Below are positions 56,002 to 63,973 of a stretch of 64,000 bases of DNA, in pieces. Source of the stretch: Deltaproteobacteria bacterium. Lineage in GTDB: Bacteria > UBA10199 > JACPAL01. The notes beneath the pieces are model-generated. The model was not told where the DNA came from, did not search any database, and saw nothing but the letters and a program-made list of their open reading frames with translations. Numbering within the stretch: the first letter of the stretch is position 1; every line of letters begins with the position of its first letter. Position numbers and translations under genes: made by a program. The stretch spans positions 62,001 through 126,000 of the forward strand of contig JACPAK010000002.1 in assembly GCA_016180845.1 (NCBI GenBank), read 5' to 3'.

Positions 56002-57117
56002 ATGCGAACAAGCCGTGAAATCCTGATTGGCAAGTTGAGGCTCGGTGGACAAAACCGGATTGCCGTTCAGAGCATGTGTGCGACGCGCACACAGGATCGT
56101 GAAGCGACGCTCCGTCAAATTCGTCTTCTTGAAAAAGCTGGAGCCGACCTAATTCGTGTCGCGATTGATAGTGAAAAAGATGCGGAGGTTTTGAGGGAAC
56201 TCTCTCAGGAGACGGATGTTCCGCTTTCGGTCGATTTGCAGGAAAATTATCGGTTGGCTGAAAAGATCGCTCCTTGTGTGCAGAAGATCCGTTACAATCC
56301 AGGCCATCTCCACCATCATGAAAAACAGAAGACGAGTCGGGACAAGGTCGCCTGGTTAGCCGAGCAGGCCTCAAAGAACCGGTGTGCGATTCGTATCGGT
56401 GTGAATTGTGGCTCTGTCGATCCGGTCTGGAAAGAACGATATCCCGACAACGAAACAGAGGCGCTTGTTTCCTCTGCGGTTGAGCATTGTCAATTTCTGG
56501 ATGATTTGGGTTTTAAAAATTATCTGGTTTCCTTGAAAGATTCAGATCCGATGAAGGTGGTAGAGACGAATCGCCGCTTTCATGAGATGCGGCCGGATGT
56601 GCCGCTTCACCTGGGTGTGACCGAGGCAGGGCTTCCTCCCGAAGGGGTCATCAAGACGCGGATCGCCTTTGAGCGACTGATCTCTCAGGGGATTGGCGAT
56701 ACGGTCCGTGTCTCGCTGACGGTTCCGTTCGATCAAAAGGGGGACGAGATCCATGTGGCGCGAGAGATCCTTCGCGATATCGCAGAGGGACGGTTTCGTT
56801 CCGTCCCGGATTTTGGTGAGAAAAAATTGAACATCATCTCGTGTCCTTCCTGTTCACGTGTGGAGAACGAAAAGTTTGTCGAGCTCGCCATCGCCGTGAA
56901 GGAGATGAGCCGGTATGCGAAAGAGCATGCGGTCACGATCGCCGTCATGGGGTGCCGCGTGAATGGCCCCGGTGAAACCGATGATGCTGACTTAGGCCTC
57001 TGGTGCGCCCCGAATTTTGTGAATTTGAAAAAGAAGGAAGAACAGATTGGGACGTTTTCGTATGAAGAAATCCTGCCTCGACTCAAGCAGGAACTTGATC
57101 AGTTAATTCAGAAATAA
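56002..57117 (+). CDS. ispG: 4-hydroxy-3-methylbut-2-enyl diphosphate synthase
   Basis: IspG (371 residues) is an iron-sulfur enzyme of the MEP isoprenoid pathway. The cluster ligands are in [11 protein letters not shown] and in GCRVNGPGE. The N-terminal TIM barrel has [21 protein letters not shown] (cited in part) and RYNPGH. The short bacterial form lacks the plant-like insert. It follows the protease gene by five bases. Combined with ispA it shows that the cell makes isoprenoids by the MEP route. Confidence 0.95.
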   Translation: MRTSREILIGKLRLGGQNRIAVQSMCATRTQDREATLRQIRLLEKAGADLIRVAIDSEKDAEVLRELSQETDVPLSVDLQENYRLAEKIAPCVQKIRYNPGHLHHHEKQKTSRDKVAWLAEQASKNRCAIRIGVNCGSVDPVWKERYPDNETEALVSSAVEHCQFLDDLGFKNYLVSLKDSDPMKVVETNRRFHEMRPDVPLHLGVTEAGLPPEGVIKTRIAFERLISQGIGDTVRVSLTVPFDQKGDEIHVAREILRDIAEGRFRSVPDFGEKKLNIISCPSCSRVENEKFVELAIAVKEMSRYAKEHAVTIAVMGCRVNGPGETDDADLGLWCAPNFVNLKKKEEQIGTFSYEEILPRLKQELDQLIQK

Positions 57118-57148
57118 GACTAAAAATAACAAGCAGTTAAGAACGCCC

Positions 57149-57176
57149 TTGTTTTATTATGAAATTAATATATTAT
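57149..57176 (+). promoter_or_regulatory. Promoter of the AbrB/nucleotidyltransferase pair
   Basis: TTGTTT (57149-57154) and TATTAT (57171-57176) are 16 bases apart. Transcription would start near 57183, three bases before the ATG. ATTAAT occurs repeatedly around the -10, which could be the operator of the AbrB protein. Confidence 0.55.
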
Positions 57177-57185
57177 TAAATTAAT

Positions 57186-57497
57186 ATGGAATTAACGAAA
57201 ATCAACCGGCATGGGCAGATCAGTATTCCGGCTGGAATGAGGAAAAAGCTGTCCCTTCATGCCGGAGACTTCATTCAAGTTGAAATTGATAATTCTTTGG
57301 CAAGACTTATTCTCGTCCCGGTTTCCGTTGTCCAAAAAAAGGGAGATCCCTTGAGGGAATATGAACGACGGGGCGTTGATTTAACCTTGCTTGAGCAAAA
57401 TTTGAGTCGAACTCCTGAGGAGCGAGTGAAGAACCATCGACGCATGTGGGAATTGGTTCAGGAGGCGAGACGTGCCGGAATCAAGGACAAATCTTGA
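57186..57497 (+). CDS. AbrB-type DNA-binding protein with helical tail
   Basis: A 103-residue protein. The N-terminal AbrB domain (MELTKINRHGQISIPAGMRK) is followed by an extra helical tail containing LSRTPEERVKNHRRMWELV. Similar TPEERV-type helices are seen in proteins that sit next to nucleotidyltransferase toxins. Here the stop overlaps such a gene by 26 bases. It most likely acts as antitoxin and repressor. No ribosome binding site is seen before the ATG. Confidence 0.82.
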   Translation: MELTKINRHGQISIPAGMRKKLSLHAGDFIQVEIDNSLARLILVPVSVVQKKGDPLREYERRGVDLTLLEQNLSRTPEERVKNHRRMWELVQEARRAGIKDKS

Positions 57498-57993
57498 ATT
57501 CAGGGAATTTCTCGAAGCCCTCCACCGGGAAAAGGTGGCCATGATTATTGTGGGGGGTTTTGCAGGGGTTCTTCATGGGTATTCCTATATTACCAATGAT
57601 CTGGATATCTGCTATCAAAGAGATAAACAGAATTATAAGAATATGGTGAGGGCACTGCGTCCTTTTAAACCGCGGCTTCGAGGACCAAAGGGGGAGGGCA
57701 TCCCGTTTCTCTTTGATGAAAAGACCATTCAGAACGGAATGAATTTTACCCTGACAACAGATGTGGGAGATATCGATCTCCTGGGCGAACTTTCTGGAAT
57801 TGGCGGTTATGAGCAGCTGATTCAGGCCGTTAAGAAATCAGATTTATACGGTCTTGAATTGAACGTCATTTCGCTGGATGATTTGATTCGGGCCAAGAAG
57901 GCCGCAGGTCGAAGAAAAGACCTGCTTCATCTTGACGAACTCGAAGCCCTTAAATTGATGATAGAAAAGAATCTGATGCCGGATAAAGATTAG
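57472..57993 (+). CDS. Nucleotidyltransferase-fold protein, probable toxin
   Basis: A 173-residue protein of the AbiEii/DUF6036-like nucleotidyltransferase group. IIVGGFAGVLHGYSYITNDLDI holds the GG and DxD catalytic motif (cited as GGFAGVLHG and NDLDI). VGDIDLLGEL gives the third acidic residue. The ending DDLIRAKKAAGRRKDLLHLDEL is typical. It starts at GTG 57472 inside the AbrB gene. It may be a toxin that modifies RNA or protein. Confidence 0.82.
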   Translation: MPESRTNLEFREFLEALHREKVAMIIVGGFAGVLHGYSYITNDLDICYQRDKQNYKNMVRALRPFKPRLRGPKGEGIPFLFDEKTIQNGMNFTLTTDVGDIDLLGELSGIGGYEQLIQAVKKSDLYGLELNVISLDDLIRAKKAAGRRKDLLHLDELEALKLMIEKNLMPDKD

Positions 57994-57997
57994 ATTT

Positions 57998-59380
57998 TTA
58001 TGTTGCTCCCCCAACAACAAGTTCCGGTATTCTGATCGTTGGCTGCGCATCCCCGACCGGCACCCCTTGATTGTCCTTTCCGCATGTTCCAATGCCAAAT
58101 CCAAGATCGGAGCCGACCTTATCGATCGTCTCCAGGACCTTGGGACCATTGCCAGTCAGGACGGCGCCACGGACCGGGTCACCGATCTTTCCTTTTTCGA
58201 TCAGGTATCCTTCATTAATTTCGAAGATGAAATCGCCGTTGACGGTATTGACCTGTCCCCCTCCCATTTTCTTGACGAAAAGCCCTCGTTCAGTCGATCG
58301 GAGGATTGAGTCCGGATTATCCGTCCCGGAGAGGATCATGGTATTGGTCATCCGACAGATCGGTTTAAACCGGTAGGATTCCCGACGGCCGTTTCCTGTG
58401 GGACGGGTTCCATCCTTCATCGCCATCTTACGGTCATACATATAATTTCTCAAAATCCCTCGATCGATCAAAAGGGTTCTCTCTGCCGGAACTCCCTCAT
58501 CATCAAAAACAAAAGAGCCCCTTCTTTTCGAAAGGGTGGCATCATCAACGACGGAGATTTTTTCATCGGCAATTTTTTGGCCGATTTTTTTGTGATAGAC
58601 TGAGAGACCTTCACTCGCCAGATCAGCCTCCAATCCATGTCCCACGGCCTCATGAATCATCGTTCCACCTGCCTCTGAGGAAATCACGACAGGCATCTGG
58701 CCCCCAGGGGCCCTTCGAGCTGAGAGCATCCGGACCGCCTGTTCACAGGCCTTTTTGGCGACTTTTGATGGTGGATTTTCATCGAAAAGCTCTAAGCCGA
58801 TGAGACCACCAACCGGATGATAGCCGGTCTGGATCTGGCCATTCTGCCTGACAACAGACTGGACATAAAAAAGGGTATAGGTTCGATCGTCTTTGGCGAT
58901 TTCACCGAGGGAATTGGCGATCTCAACCTTTTTTCTGATGTCGGCATAGAGGACCTTGACCTGACAGATACGAGAATCATAACTCCATGCCGTCTCTTCA
59001 GCTTCTCGCATCCAATCTCTTTTCTGCTCCAGGGAAAATCTTTCGGGTATTTTTTCAACTGAGAAATGGAATGGAGGGGAAACGGGATGAAGGGAAAACG
59101 ATTGGTCAAACTTTTTCGCTGAAACCGCTTGAGAGATCGTTTCAGCGAGGTCGAGCAAAACTTTTTCCGAAAACTCGTTGGTAAACCCGTAAACTGTTTT
59201 TCCCTCCCAGAGGAGACGGATTCCGATGCCGCAATCGATTGAGGGATTGACCTTCTCAAGCTTTCTCTCTTCAGCGATCAGTTGAAGACTTTCTGTTTCT
59301 TCGAAGTAAATTTCCGCGAACTCTCCTCCCCGCTTGAGGGCCGCCTTTAAGATTTTCGGGAGGTTGAATTTTTCAATCAT
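57998..59380 (-). CDS. tldD: Metallopeptidase TldD
   Basis: TldD (460 residues) normally works with TldE/PmbA to degrade unfolded peptides or mature ribosomal peptides. The zinc site is HEAVGHGLEADL. N-terminal and central motifs (FAEIYFEETES, GGTMIHEAVG, DDEGVPAERT, NGRRESY) all match the family. The TldE partner is not in the window. It converges on the nucleotidyltransferase gene with a four-base gap. Confidence 0.94.
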   Translation of the reverse strand: MIEKFNLPKILKAALKRGGEFAEIYFEETESLQLIAEERKLEKVNPSIDCGIGIRLLWEGKTVYGFTNEFSEKVLLDLAETISQAVSAKKFDQSFSLHPVSPPFHFSVEKIPERFSLEQKRDWMREAEETAWSYDSRICQVKVLYADIRKKVEIANSLGEIAKDDRTYTLFYVQSVVRQNGQIQTGYHPVGGLIGLELFDENPPSKVAKKACEQAVRMLSARRAPGGQMPVVISSEAGGTMIHEAVGHGLEADLASEGLSVYHKKIGQKIADEKISVVDDATLSKRRGSFVFDDEGVPAERTLLIDRGILRNYMYDRKMAMKDGTRPTGNGRRESYRFKPICRMTNTMILSGTDNPDSILRSTERGLFVKKMGGGQVNTVNGDFIFEINEGYLIEKGKIGDPVRGAVLTGNGPKVLETIDKVGSDLGFGIGTCGKDNQGVPVGDAQPTIRIPELVVGGAT

Positions 59381-59459
59381 AGAGTTTTTATGAAGGAAAT
59401 AGTGAAACCTGTCAAAGAATTTTCGTTGTTTTCTCTTCCTCCGATGATAGGAAGAAAAG

Positions 59460-60287
59460 ATGTTTTTTATCTTTCTTGTCTTTTTTGTCTTTGGCCTTTT
59501 TCAGCCTGCTCATGCCTTCGATGTTGGCCCGGAACGGGATTATGAGCAGATGATCCAGGAGGTTTTCCAAACCCAGTTGGTCTATCCTCAGGAGGCGGGG
59601 GAATTTCAGTTTATCCTTCAGCCCGCTTTTTTTGAGGGGAGTGGTCGCGACCTTCTCCTGGCTCCGCTAAAGGTAGAGCTTGGATTAACAGACCATTGGC
59701 AGTTGGGATTTGGTTGGATCGCCTTCCAGAACCGAAAACCGACAGTGGGGTCGACGACATGGGGAATCGGGGATATTGAGATCAACACCAAATATTCGAT
59801 CCTGAATATCGGCGCCTCTGATTTTCATATGGCGATTGGGGCGGCTATTGAGTTTCCGATTGCAAGTGTTCGACGCGACCTCTCGGATGGGTTCATTGAA
59901 TATACCCCACAGCTGATGATGGCGTATGATTTGGCGAATCTCAACAACAGCCAGATTTTTTGGGAAAGCAATATCGATCTTGTTCAGCGGGTTCGAAAAC
60001 ACCGGAATCCTGTGAATGACGAACCGGGGGCCCATCAGATTAATATCAATGCCGGTTTCTTTATTCCTTTCTGGGAACTTCGCTTTGTGAATGAGATCAA
60101 TTGGTCTTATAACGAGTGGAACAATAACGGTCGTGAAAATGCGCTCTATGACACACCGGGGATTGTTTGGGATCCGCCAAGTTCGCTGGAGATCGGTGTT
60201 GGTGTCCCATTGGGACTCACTCGAGATGCGGATAATATCCGTCTGATCGGGCTTTTGATTTTTGAATTAGGTGGGACTGAGTGGTAG
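59460..60287 (+). CDS. Outer-membrane beta-barrel protein
   Basis: A 275-residue protein with a signal peptide (FFIFLVFFVFGLFQPAHA) and repeated amphipathic strands with aromatic ends (for example EFQFILQPAFFEG, HWQLGFGWIAFQ, DIEINTKYSIL). The ending ELGGTEW suits an outer-membrane barrel. A small porin-like or MetA-pathway type barrel is likely. Ligand unknown. tRNA-Leu lies eight bases after its stop on the other strand. Confidence 0.75.
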   Translation: MFFIFLVFFVFGLFQPAHAFDVGPERDYEQMIQEVFQTQLVYPQEAGEFQFILQPAFFEGSGRDLLLAPLKVELGLTDHWQLGFGWIAFQNRKPTVGSTTWGIGDIEINTKYSILNIGASDFHMAIGAAIEFPIASVRRDLSDGFIEYTPQLMMAYDLANLNNSQIFWESNIDLVQRVRKHRNPVNDEPGAHQININAGFFIPFWELRFVNEINWSYNEWNNNGRENALYDTPGIVWDPPSSLEIGVGVPLGLTRDADNIRLIGLLIFELGGTEW

Positions 60288-60295
60288 ATGAAAAT

Positions 60296-60383
60296 GCCCG
60301 GGGACGGATTCGAACCGTCACGCCCCATTGCTGGAAGCTCAGGATTTTAAGTCCTGTGTGTCTACCGATTCCACCACCCGGGC
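60296..60383 (-). tRNA. tRNA-Leu (anticodon TAA)
   Basis: An 88-base tRNA on the minus strand. The acceptor GCCCGGG (60383-60377) pairs with CCCGGGC (60302-60296). The anticodon loop CTTAAAA gives anticodon TAA, reading UUA. A long variable arm is present, as expected for leucine, and GGTTCGAATCC forms the T loop. No CCA is encoded. Confidence 0.97.
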
Positions 60384-60407
60384 TTGGCTTGTTGAAAAGT
60401 TAAGTTC

Positions 60408-60435
60408 TTTATACCAGTCCTGGTAAGCGACTCAA
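60408..60435 (-). promoter_or_regulatory. Promoter of tRNA-Leu
   Basis: On the minus strand TTGAGT (60435-60430) and TATAAA (60413-60408) are 16 bases apart, 24 bases before the tRNA. This is a good match for a housekeeping promoter. Confidence 0.65.
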
Positions 60436-60459
60436 GATTATATTGGATTGCCGGAGTAT

Positions 60460-60831
60460 TTAAGGAAGGAAAGAATGAATTTTCTTGAGAAGCTCGTTGG
60501 AATCAAACGGCTTTTTCAAGAAGGCCTGGGCCCCCTGTGCGATGAGTCGTTCCTCAAGCCCTATTTCCTGAAGGGCTGACATGACAATGACCGGAATTTT
60601 CTTGGTGAGCTCCCTCGCTCTTAAGGCATCGAGAACAGAGGAACCTGTTCCGACAGGCATCCGAATATCGAGGAGAATGAGATCAGGATTTTTTTTGTTT
60701 GCTGCCTCGATCGTTCTGACCCCTTCATAAGCCTCGATTGTTTGATACCCTTCCATCTCGAGTCGCTCTTTCAGAACATTGACGATATCATGATCATCAT
60801 CGGCGATGAGGATCGTATATTTTTGATCCAT
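60460..60831 (-). CDS. Stand-alone response regulator receiver
   Basis: A 123-residue single-domain receiver. The acidic pair is in LIADDDHD, the phosphoacceptor Asp in LILLDIRMP near residue 55, the Thr/Ser position in IPVIVMSAL, and the Lys in AFLKKPF. No output domain is present, so it is a CheY-like or relay protein. The partner kinase is not in the window. Length is normal for the family. Confidence 0.93.
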   Translation of the reverse strand: MDQKYTILIADDDHDIVNVLKERLEMEGYQTIEAYEGVRTIEAANKKNPDLILLDIRMPVGTGSSVLDALRARELTKKIPVIVMSALQEIGLEERLIAQGAQAFLKKPFDSNELLKKIHSFLP

Positions 60832-60907
60832 TCGAGAATCCCCCCTGGAATCATTATGGCCCGATAAGGGAAGACAGTCAAATAATTTACCTTGTTATGA
60901 ATGATTC

Positions 60908-60936
60908 TTGAATTGAGGCTGGAGGGATTGTATAGG
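60908..60936 (+). promoter_or_regulatory. Promoter of tRNA-Cys
   Basis: TTGAAT (60908-60913) and TATAGG (60931-60936) are 17 bases apart and 15 bases before the tRNA, a reasonable housekeeping promoter. Confidence 0.6.
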
Positions 60937-60942
60937 AGTTCT

Positions 60943-61962
60943 TTAAACAGTGGCGCGGTAGCAAAGTGGTAATGCATCGGTCTGCAAAACCGATATACGG
61001 GGGTTCGATTCCCCCCCGCGCCTTTTTGATCTTTCTGATTTAATTTCGTAATGCTCCCCATCCGAGCGGATTTCAATATTGCCATCTTGGTCAGTTCGGA
61101 AAGTCTCGATGTCCCTTTTTTCAAGCCTATCGAGCACCTTAATAGCAGGGTGATGATAGGTATTCTCTCGGCCGACCGAGATGATCGCCGTTTCGGGGGC
61201 GACAGATTCCAGAAAGTCGTCTTGTGTGCTAGTGTCGCTTCCATGATGAGAGAGATGGAGGATGTCGATATCTCCTACGATCTCACCCAACTTCTTTTCG
61301 AGATTCTTGGTGGGGTAACCACCAGGGGAGCCACCGCCTGTCAGGTCTCCCGAGGTGAGATAGCGGAATTCTCCGTATTCGATAAGGAGTCCAATGCTCG
61401 CCTCATTCTCTTCGTCAGGGTTCAGATGGATTTTAGTCCCATCGAGATACTGACCATTGACCACTATAACCGTCGCTGTCGCTCCATGACCAAGTGAAAA
61501 TATTTCCCCAGGAACAGCCACCCGTCGGCGATCGCCTACGATATCCAGATAGGAAAAGAAGAGGGGATGGTCCTGTGCGGTTGAATCTCCCCGGTCAATG
61601 ATGGGGAGATCTGGGGTAAACTTCGCCAATATTTCGAGTATTCCCCCGATATGGTCTGTATCAAAGTGCGTGAGCAAGATGAGGTCGAGATTCGTAATTT
61701 CTTCCCTCGTGAGTTTTTCTAGAATTGGCTGACTACCTGAAAAAAGTGGACCGGTGTCAATCAGCAGGGTTGTCCCATCGGGTCCAATCACGAGTGTTCC
61801 ATCCCCCTGGCCGACATCGATAGCGACAATGCGCAAGGGAGATCTCTCCGAGGGGAGACTCGCCTCTTCAGGGAGCTGGGATTCTGATTCAAACGGATCC
61901 TGAATCGGGACAACAGGTCCACAGGAAAGTAAACAAAGGATCAAGAGCAGCAGAAATCTCAT
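60943..61962 (-). CDS. ComEC-like metallo-beta-lactamase-fold lipoprotein
   Basis: A 339-residue lipoprotein (MRFLLLLILCLLSCGP) with the hydrolase domain found at the C-terminus of ComEC. The metal site is LLTHFDTDHIGG, the later ligand LHLSHHGSDTS, and IDVGQGDGTLVIG opens the domain. ComEC-type enzymes degrade DNA or nucleotides at the cell surface. The conserved part ends near EIRSDGEHYEIK. The remaining C-terminus (about 28 residues) is encoded by the antisense strand of the tRNA-Cys gene. It diverges from the gene at 62135. Confidence 0.88.
   Translation of the reverse strand: MRFLLLLILCLLSCGPVVPIQDPFESESQLPEEASLPSERSPLRIVAIDVGQGDGTLVIGPDGTTLLIDTGPLFSGSQPILEKLTREEITNLDLILLTHFDTDHIGGILEILAKFTPDLPIIDRGDSTAQDHPLFFSYLDIVGDRRRVAVPGEIFSLGHGATATVIVVNGQYLDGTKIHLNPDEENEASIGLLIEYGEFRYLTSGDLTGGGSPGGYPTKNLEKKLGEIVGDIDILHLSHHGSDTSTQDDFLESVAPETAIISVGRENTYHHPAIKVLDRLEKRDIETFRTDQDGNIEIRSDGEHYEIKSERSKRRGGESNPRISVLQTDALPLCYRATV
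60952..61023 (+). tRNA. tRNA-Cys (anticodon GCA)
   Basis: A 72-base tRNA. The acceptor GGCGCGG (60952-60958) pairs with CCGCGCC (61016-61022), the discriminator is T, the anticodon stem TCGGT/ACCGA holds the loop CTGCAAA (anticodon GCA), and GGGGGTTCGATTCCCCC forms the T arm. No CCA is encoded. It lies wholly inside the 3' end of the ComEC-like gene on the other strand. Confidence 0.97.
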
Positions 61963-62029
61963 TCCTATTGAATGAGCAAGCGGCATGCCAAACCGGGAGC
62001 TGTTTTTTTCGGCAATGAGCTTGTTGCAG

Positions 62030-62084
62030 GTCCGAATTTCGGACGGTGCCGTCCGGATTTCGGACACCATCCCGACTTTCGGGG
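62030..62084. promoter_or_regulatory. Three CCG-N5-CGG palindromes in a divergent promoter region
   Basis: GTCCGAATTTCGGAC (62030-62044), GTCCGGATTTCGGAC (62051-62065) and TCCCGACTTTCGGGG (62070-62084) share the layout CCG, five bases, CGG, with TTT before the right half. Their centres are 21 and 19 bases apart, about two helical turns. They lie between the divergent genes starting at 61962 and 62135. Confidence 0.75.
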
Positions 62085-62134
62085 CAAAAAAATCATTGCA
62101 GGCGCTGGCATCGTTTTTGCTTTCAGTTCAGACG

Positions 62135-62680
62135 ATGCGGCGATTGTTTCTCATTGGTTTGTTATTTCTTATCCCCCTGAATGCCTTGCATGCCAGGGTT
62201 CCAGAGATTCATGAGGTTCAGCAAATGGCGCTCAGAGAATCCGGCTATGATCGGTTTGAACTCGACCAATGGAAACGGAGGGCGAAATGGTCGGCAGCCC
62301 TTCCGCGTCTCCAGGTCGGGATGGATCGTGACATCAAAGATGTCTTGAAATTGACCACGCGTGACAATGTTTCCGTAACCGATAGTCAGGTTTTTGTTGG
62401 TCCCGATGAAAATAACTTCGATCAGGATTTTCAGCAGGGGATTGGGGTCGAGGTCAAGGCGGTCTGGTATCTCAACGAGCTTCTTTTCAACCAGGATCAG
62501 ATCGATGTGAGCCGGGAGAGACGAAGCTGGCTGGAAGACAGGACGCGCCTTTTGGAAAAAGTAACCCGCCTCTATTTTGCCTGGAAGAAAGAGCAGAGGA
62601 AAGAACTACGGGAGGAGCTGGCGGGGTATCTGGATGGTTTTACCAACGGCTGGTTTTCTGAGGAGGTCCGTGGGCAATGA
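62135..62680 (+). CDS. Exported protein, unrecognised
   Basis: A 181-residue protein with a signal peptide (LFLIGLLFLIPLNALHA). The mature part is helical and charged (LDQWKRRAKWSAALPRLQVG; EVKAVWYLNELLFNQDQIDV), resembling one hairpin of TolC-like outer-membrane efflux proteins, but it is far too short for a full TolC. The ATG at 62135 is preferred over an in-frame start at 61985. Its stop overlaps the next gene by four bases. Confidence 0.7.
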   Translation: MRRLFLIGLLFLIPLNALHARVPEIHEVQQMALRESGYDRFELDQWKRRAKWSAALPRLQVGMDRDIKDVLKLTTRDNVSVTDSQVFVGPDENNFDQDFQQGIGVEVKAVWYLNELLFNQDQIDVSRERRSWLEDRTRLLEKVTRLYFAWKKEQRKELREELAGYLDGFTNGWFSEEVRGQ

Positions 62681-63759
62681 GACGGATCTTTTTATTGCTG
62701 GTGCTCATTATTGGTTGTTACCAACTACCTGAAAGGCCAACTTCTCTTACGGAAAAACTCCCCCATGTCCTCTCCATTTTGCCCGAGGAGGCAGAGGTTC
62801 CCTCCTTGCAGGGTGAGTTTCTCCTGACAATTTCAGAGCCTTTGGATGAGTCGACCGCAACCCCCAACGCGGTATTCCTCCTGGAAGGAGAGGTTCCCTC
62901 CCCCGTTTTAGTAGACGCAAAGGAGTTGGTTCGCTCCCTTGAGAAAAATGAAATTGTATCGGTGCCTATTCAGATCGATTTGACGGATGAGGGGCAGACC
63001 ATTTCTATTCAGGCAGAGGGTGAGTTGAAGTCGGAGACGCGTTACACCATCGTATTAACCCCACGTCTCCTTTCCAAGAGACGTCTCTCCCTCACCTATT
63101 TTAGCAAGAGATATAGTACGCTCCCCTCGGATGAATCCGATGTCGTCCTGACAGAAGGGGATGGTCCAATACCTCAGCCTTCCACCGGGGAAGGAGGAGT
63201 AGTCACTGAAGATCCCCCAGTTGAATCAGTTTCAGACGCCGTTTCGGAAGGCTTCGTTGTGATCAACGAGATCTTTTATGATGCGGTTGGCTCTGACACC
63301 GATGGTGTTGTCTTTGTCGAATTGTTTGGTACTGCGGGTCTTTCTCTTGGTCGACATCAGATCCTCTTCATGAATGGAGAGGATGGGGTGCAAAAAGATT
63401 CGATCACAATTCCGGAAGGTGCTGTGATCGGTCCTGATGGTTTTTATCTGATTGCCGATGCAAAAACCGGAAATCCTTCTGCAACACAAGTTGCCGAGGC
63501 AGACTTGATCGATGAATTTGATCCCCAAAATGGGCCGGATGCGGTTCAGCTGGTTAATCCTGATGGGATTCTATTGGATGTTGTTGGTTATGGGGAGGGG
63601 ATAATGCAATCGGGGGAGAATAGTTTGGCGATGTATGAACTCTCTCCTACTCTCGATGTCCCAAGCGGGCATTCCATAGAGCGCGTTTCTCCGGGACAGG
63701 ACACGGATAACAATGCGGCTGATTTTGTGGAGAGGGAAGTTCCGACGCCGGGGAGTTGA
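62677..63759 (+). CDS. Lipoprotein with lamin-tail domain
   Basis: A 360-residue lipoprotein with lipobox LLVLIIGCYQL. An N-terminal beta region (about 45-140) resembles a bacterial Ig-like domain with LLTISEPLDESTATP. The C-terminal region (about 195-360) is a lamin-tail domain: VVINEIFYDAVG, VFVELFG, GPDAVQLVNPDG and HSIERVSPGQDTDNNAADF. Such domains occur in surface-attached proteins. Ligand unknown. It overlaps the previous gene by four bases. Confidence 0.85.
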   Translation: MRRIFLLLVLIIGCYQLPERPTSLTEKLPHVLSILPEEAEVPSLQGEFLLTISEPLDESTATPNAVFLLEGEVPSPVLVDAKELVRSLEKNEIVSVPIQIDLTDEGQTISIQAEGELKSETRYTIVLTPRLLSKRRLSLTYFSKRYSTLPSDESDVVLTEGDGPIPQPSTGEGGVVTEDPPVESVSDAVSEGFVVINEIFYDAVGSDTDGVVFVELFGTAGLSLGRHQILFMNGEDGVQKDSITIPEGAVIGPDGFYLIADAKTGNPSATQVAEADLIDEFDPQNGPDAVQLVNPDGILLDVVGYGEGIMQSGENSLAMYELSPTLDVPSGHSIERVSPGQDTDNNAADFVEREVPTPGS

Positions 63760-63762
63760 GTC

Positions 63763-63972
63763 ATGTTTCGGAACTTGCATCCCAAGCAACGGGCAAAAAT
63801 AGCCGATATGTTTCTTGATCTATCTAAAATTTTCTTTGCCTCACTGGTCATTGGGCCGTTCATCTCTTCGTCCCAGAACCAGGTCATTGTCCTTCTTGTG
63901 ATTATTGGTGTGATGTGTTTTATTATAACATCGGCAATGGGAATCATTCTTTCAAGACCTGAGGAGGGGTAA
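63763..63972 (+). CDS. Small two-helix membrane protein
   Basis: A 69-residue protein with two hydrophobic helices (SKIFFASLVIGPFIS and VIVLLVIIGVMCFIITSAMG) and a basic start MFRNLHPKQRAKIAD. Similar tiny membrane proteins are often annotated as DUF proteins; I do not recognise the family. It is three bases after the lamin-tail gene and one base before the next start. Confidence 0.65.
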   Translation: MFRNLHPKQRAKIADMFLDLSKIFFASLVIGPFISSSQNQVIVLLVIIGVMCFIITSAMGIILSRPEEG

Positions 63973-63973
63973 A

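Noticed and set aside
58690-58710. GGCCCC-type palindrome inside tldD
   Set aside because: It is short and encodes a normal family segment (APGGQMPV).
60296-61023. tRNA genes as genomic island boundaries
   Set aside because: No integrase or direct repeat of a tRNA end is visible near either tRNA.
62106-62121. TGGCATCGTTTTTGCT, close to a sigma-54 promoter
   Set aside because: The match misses two consensus bases, and transcription would start about three bases before the ATG; no sigma-54 activator gene is in the window.
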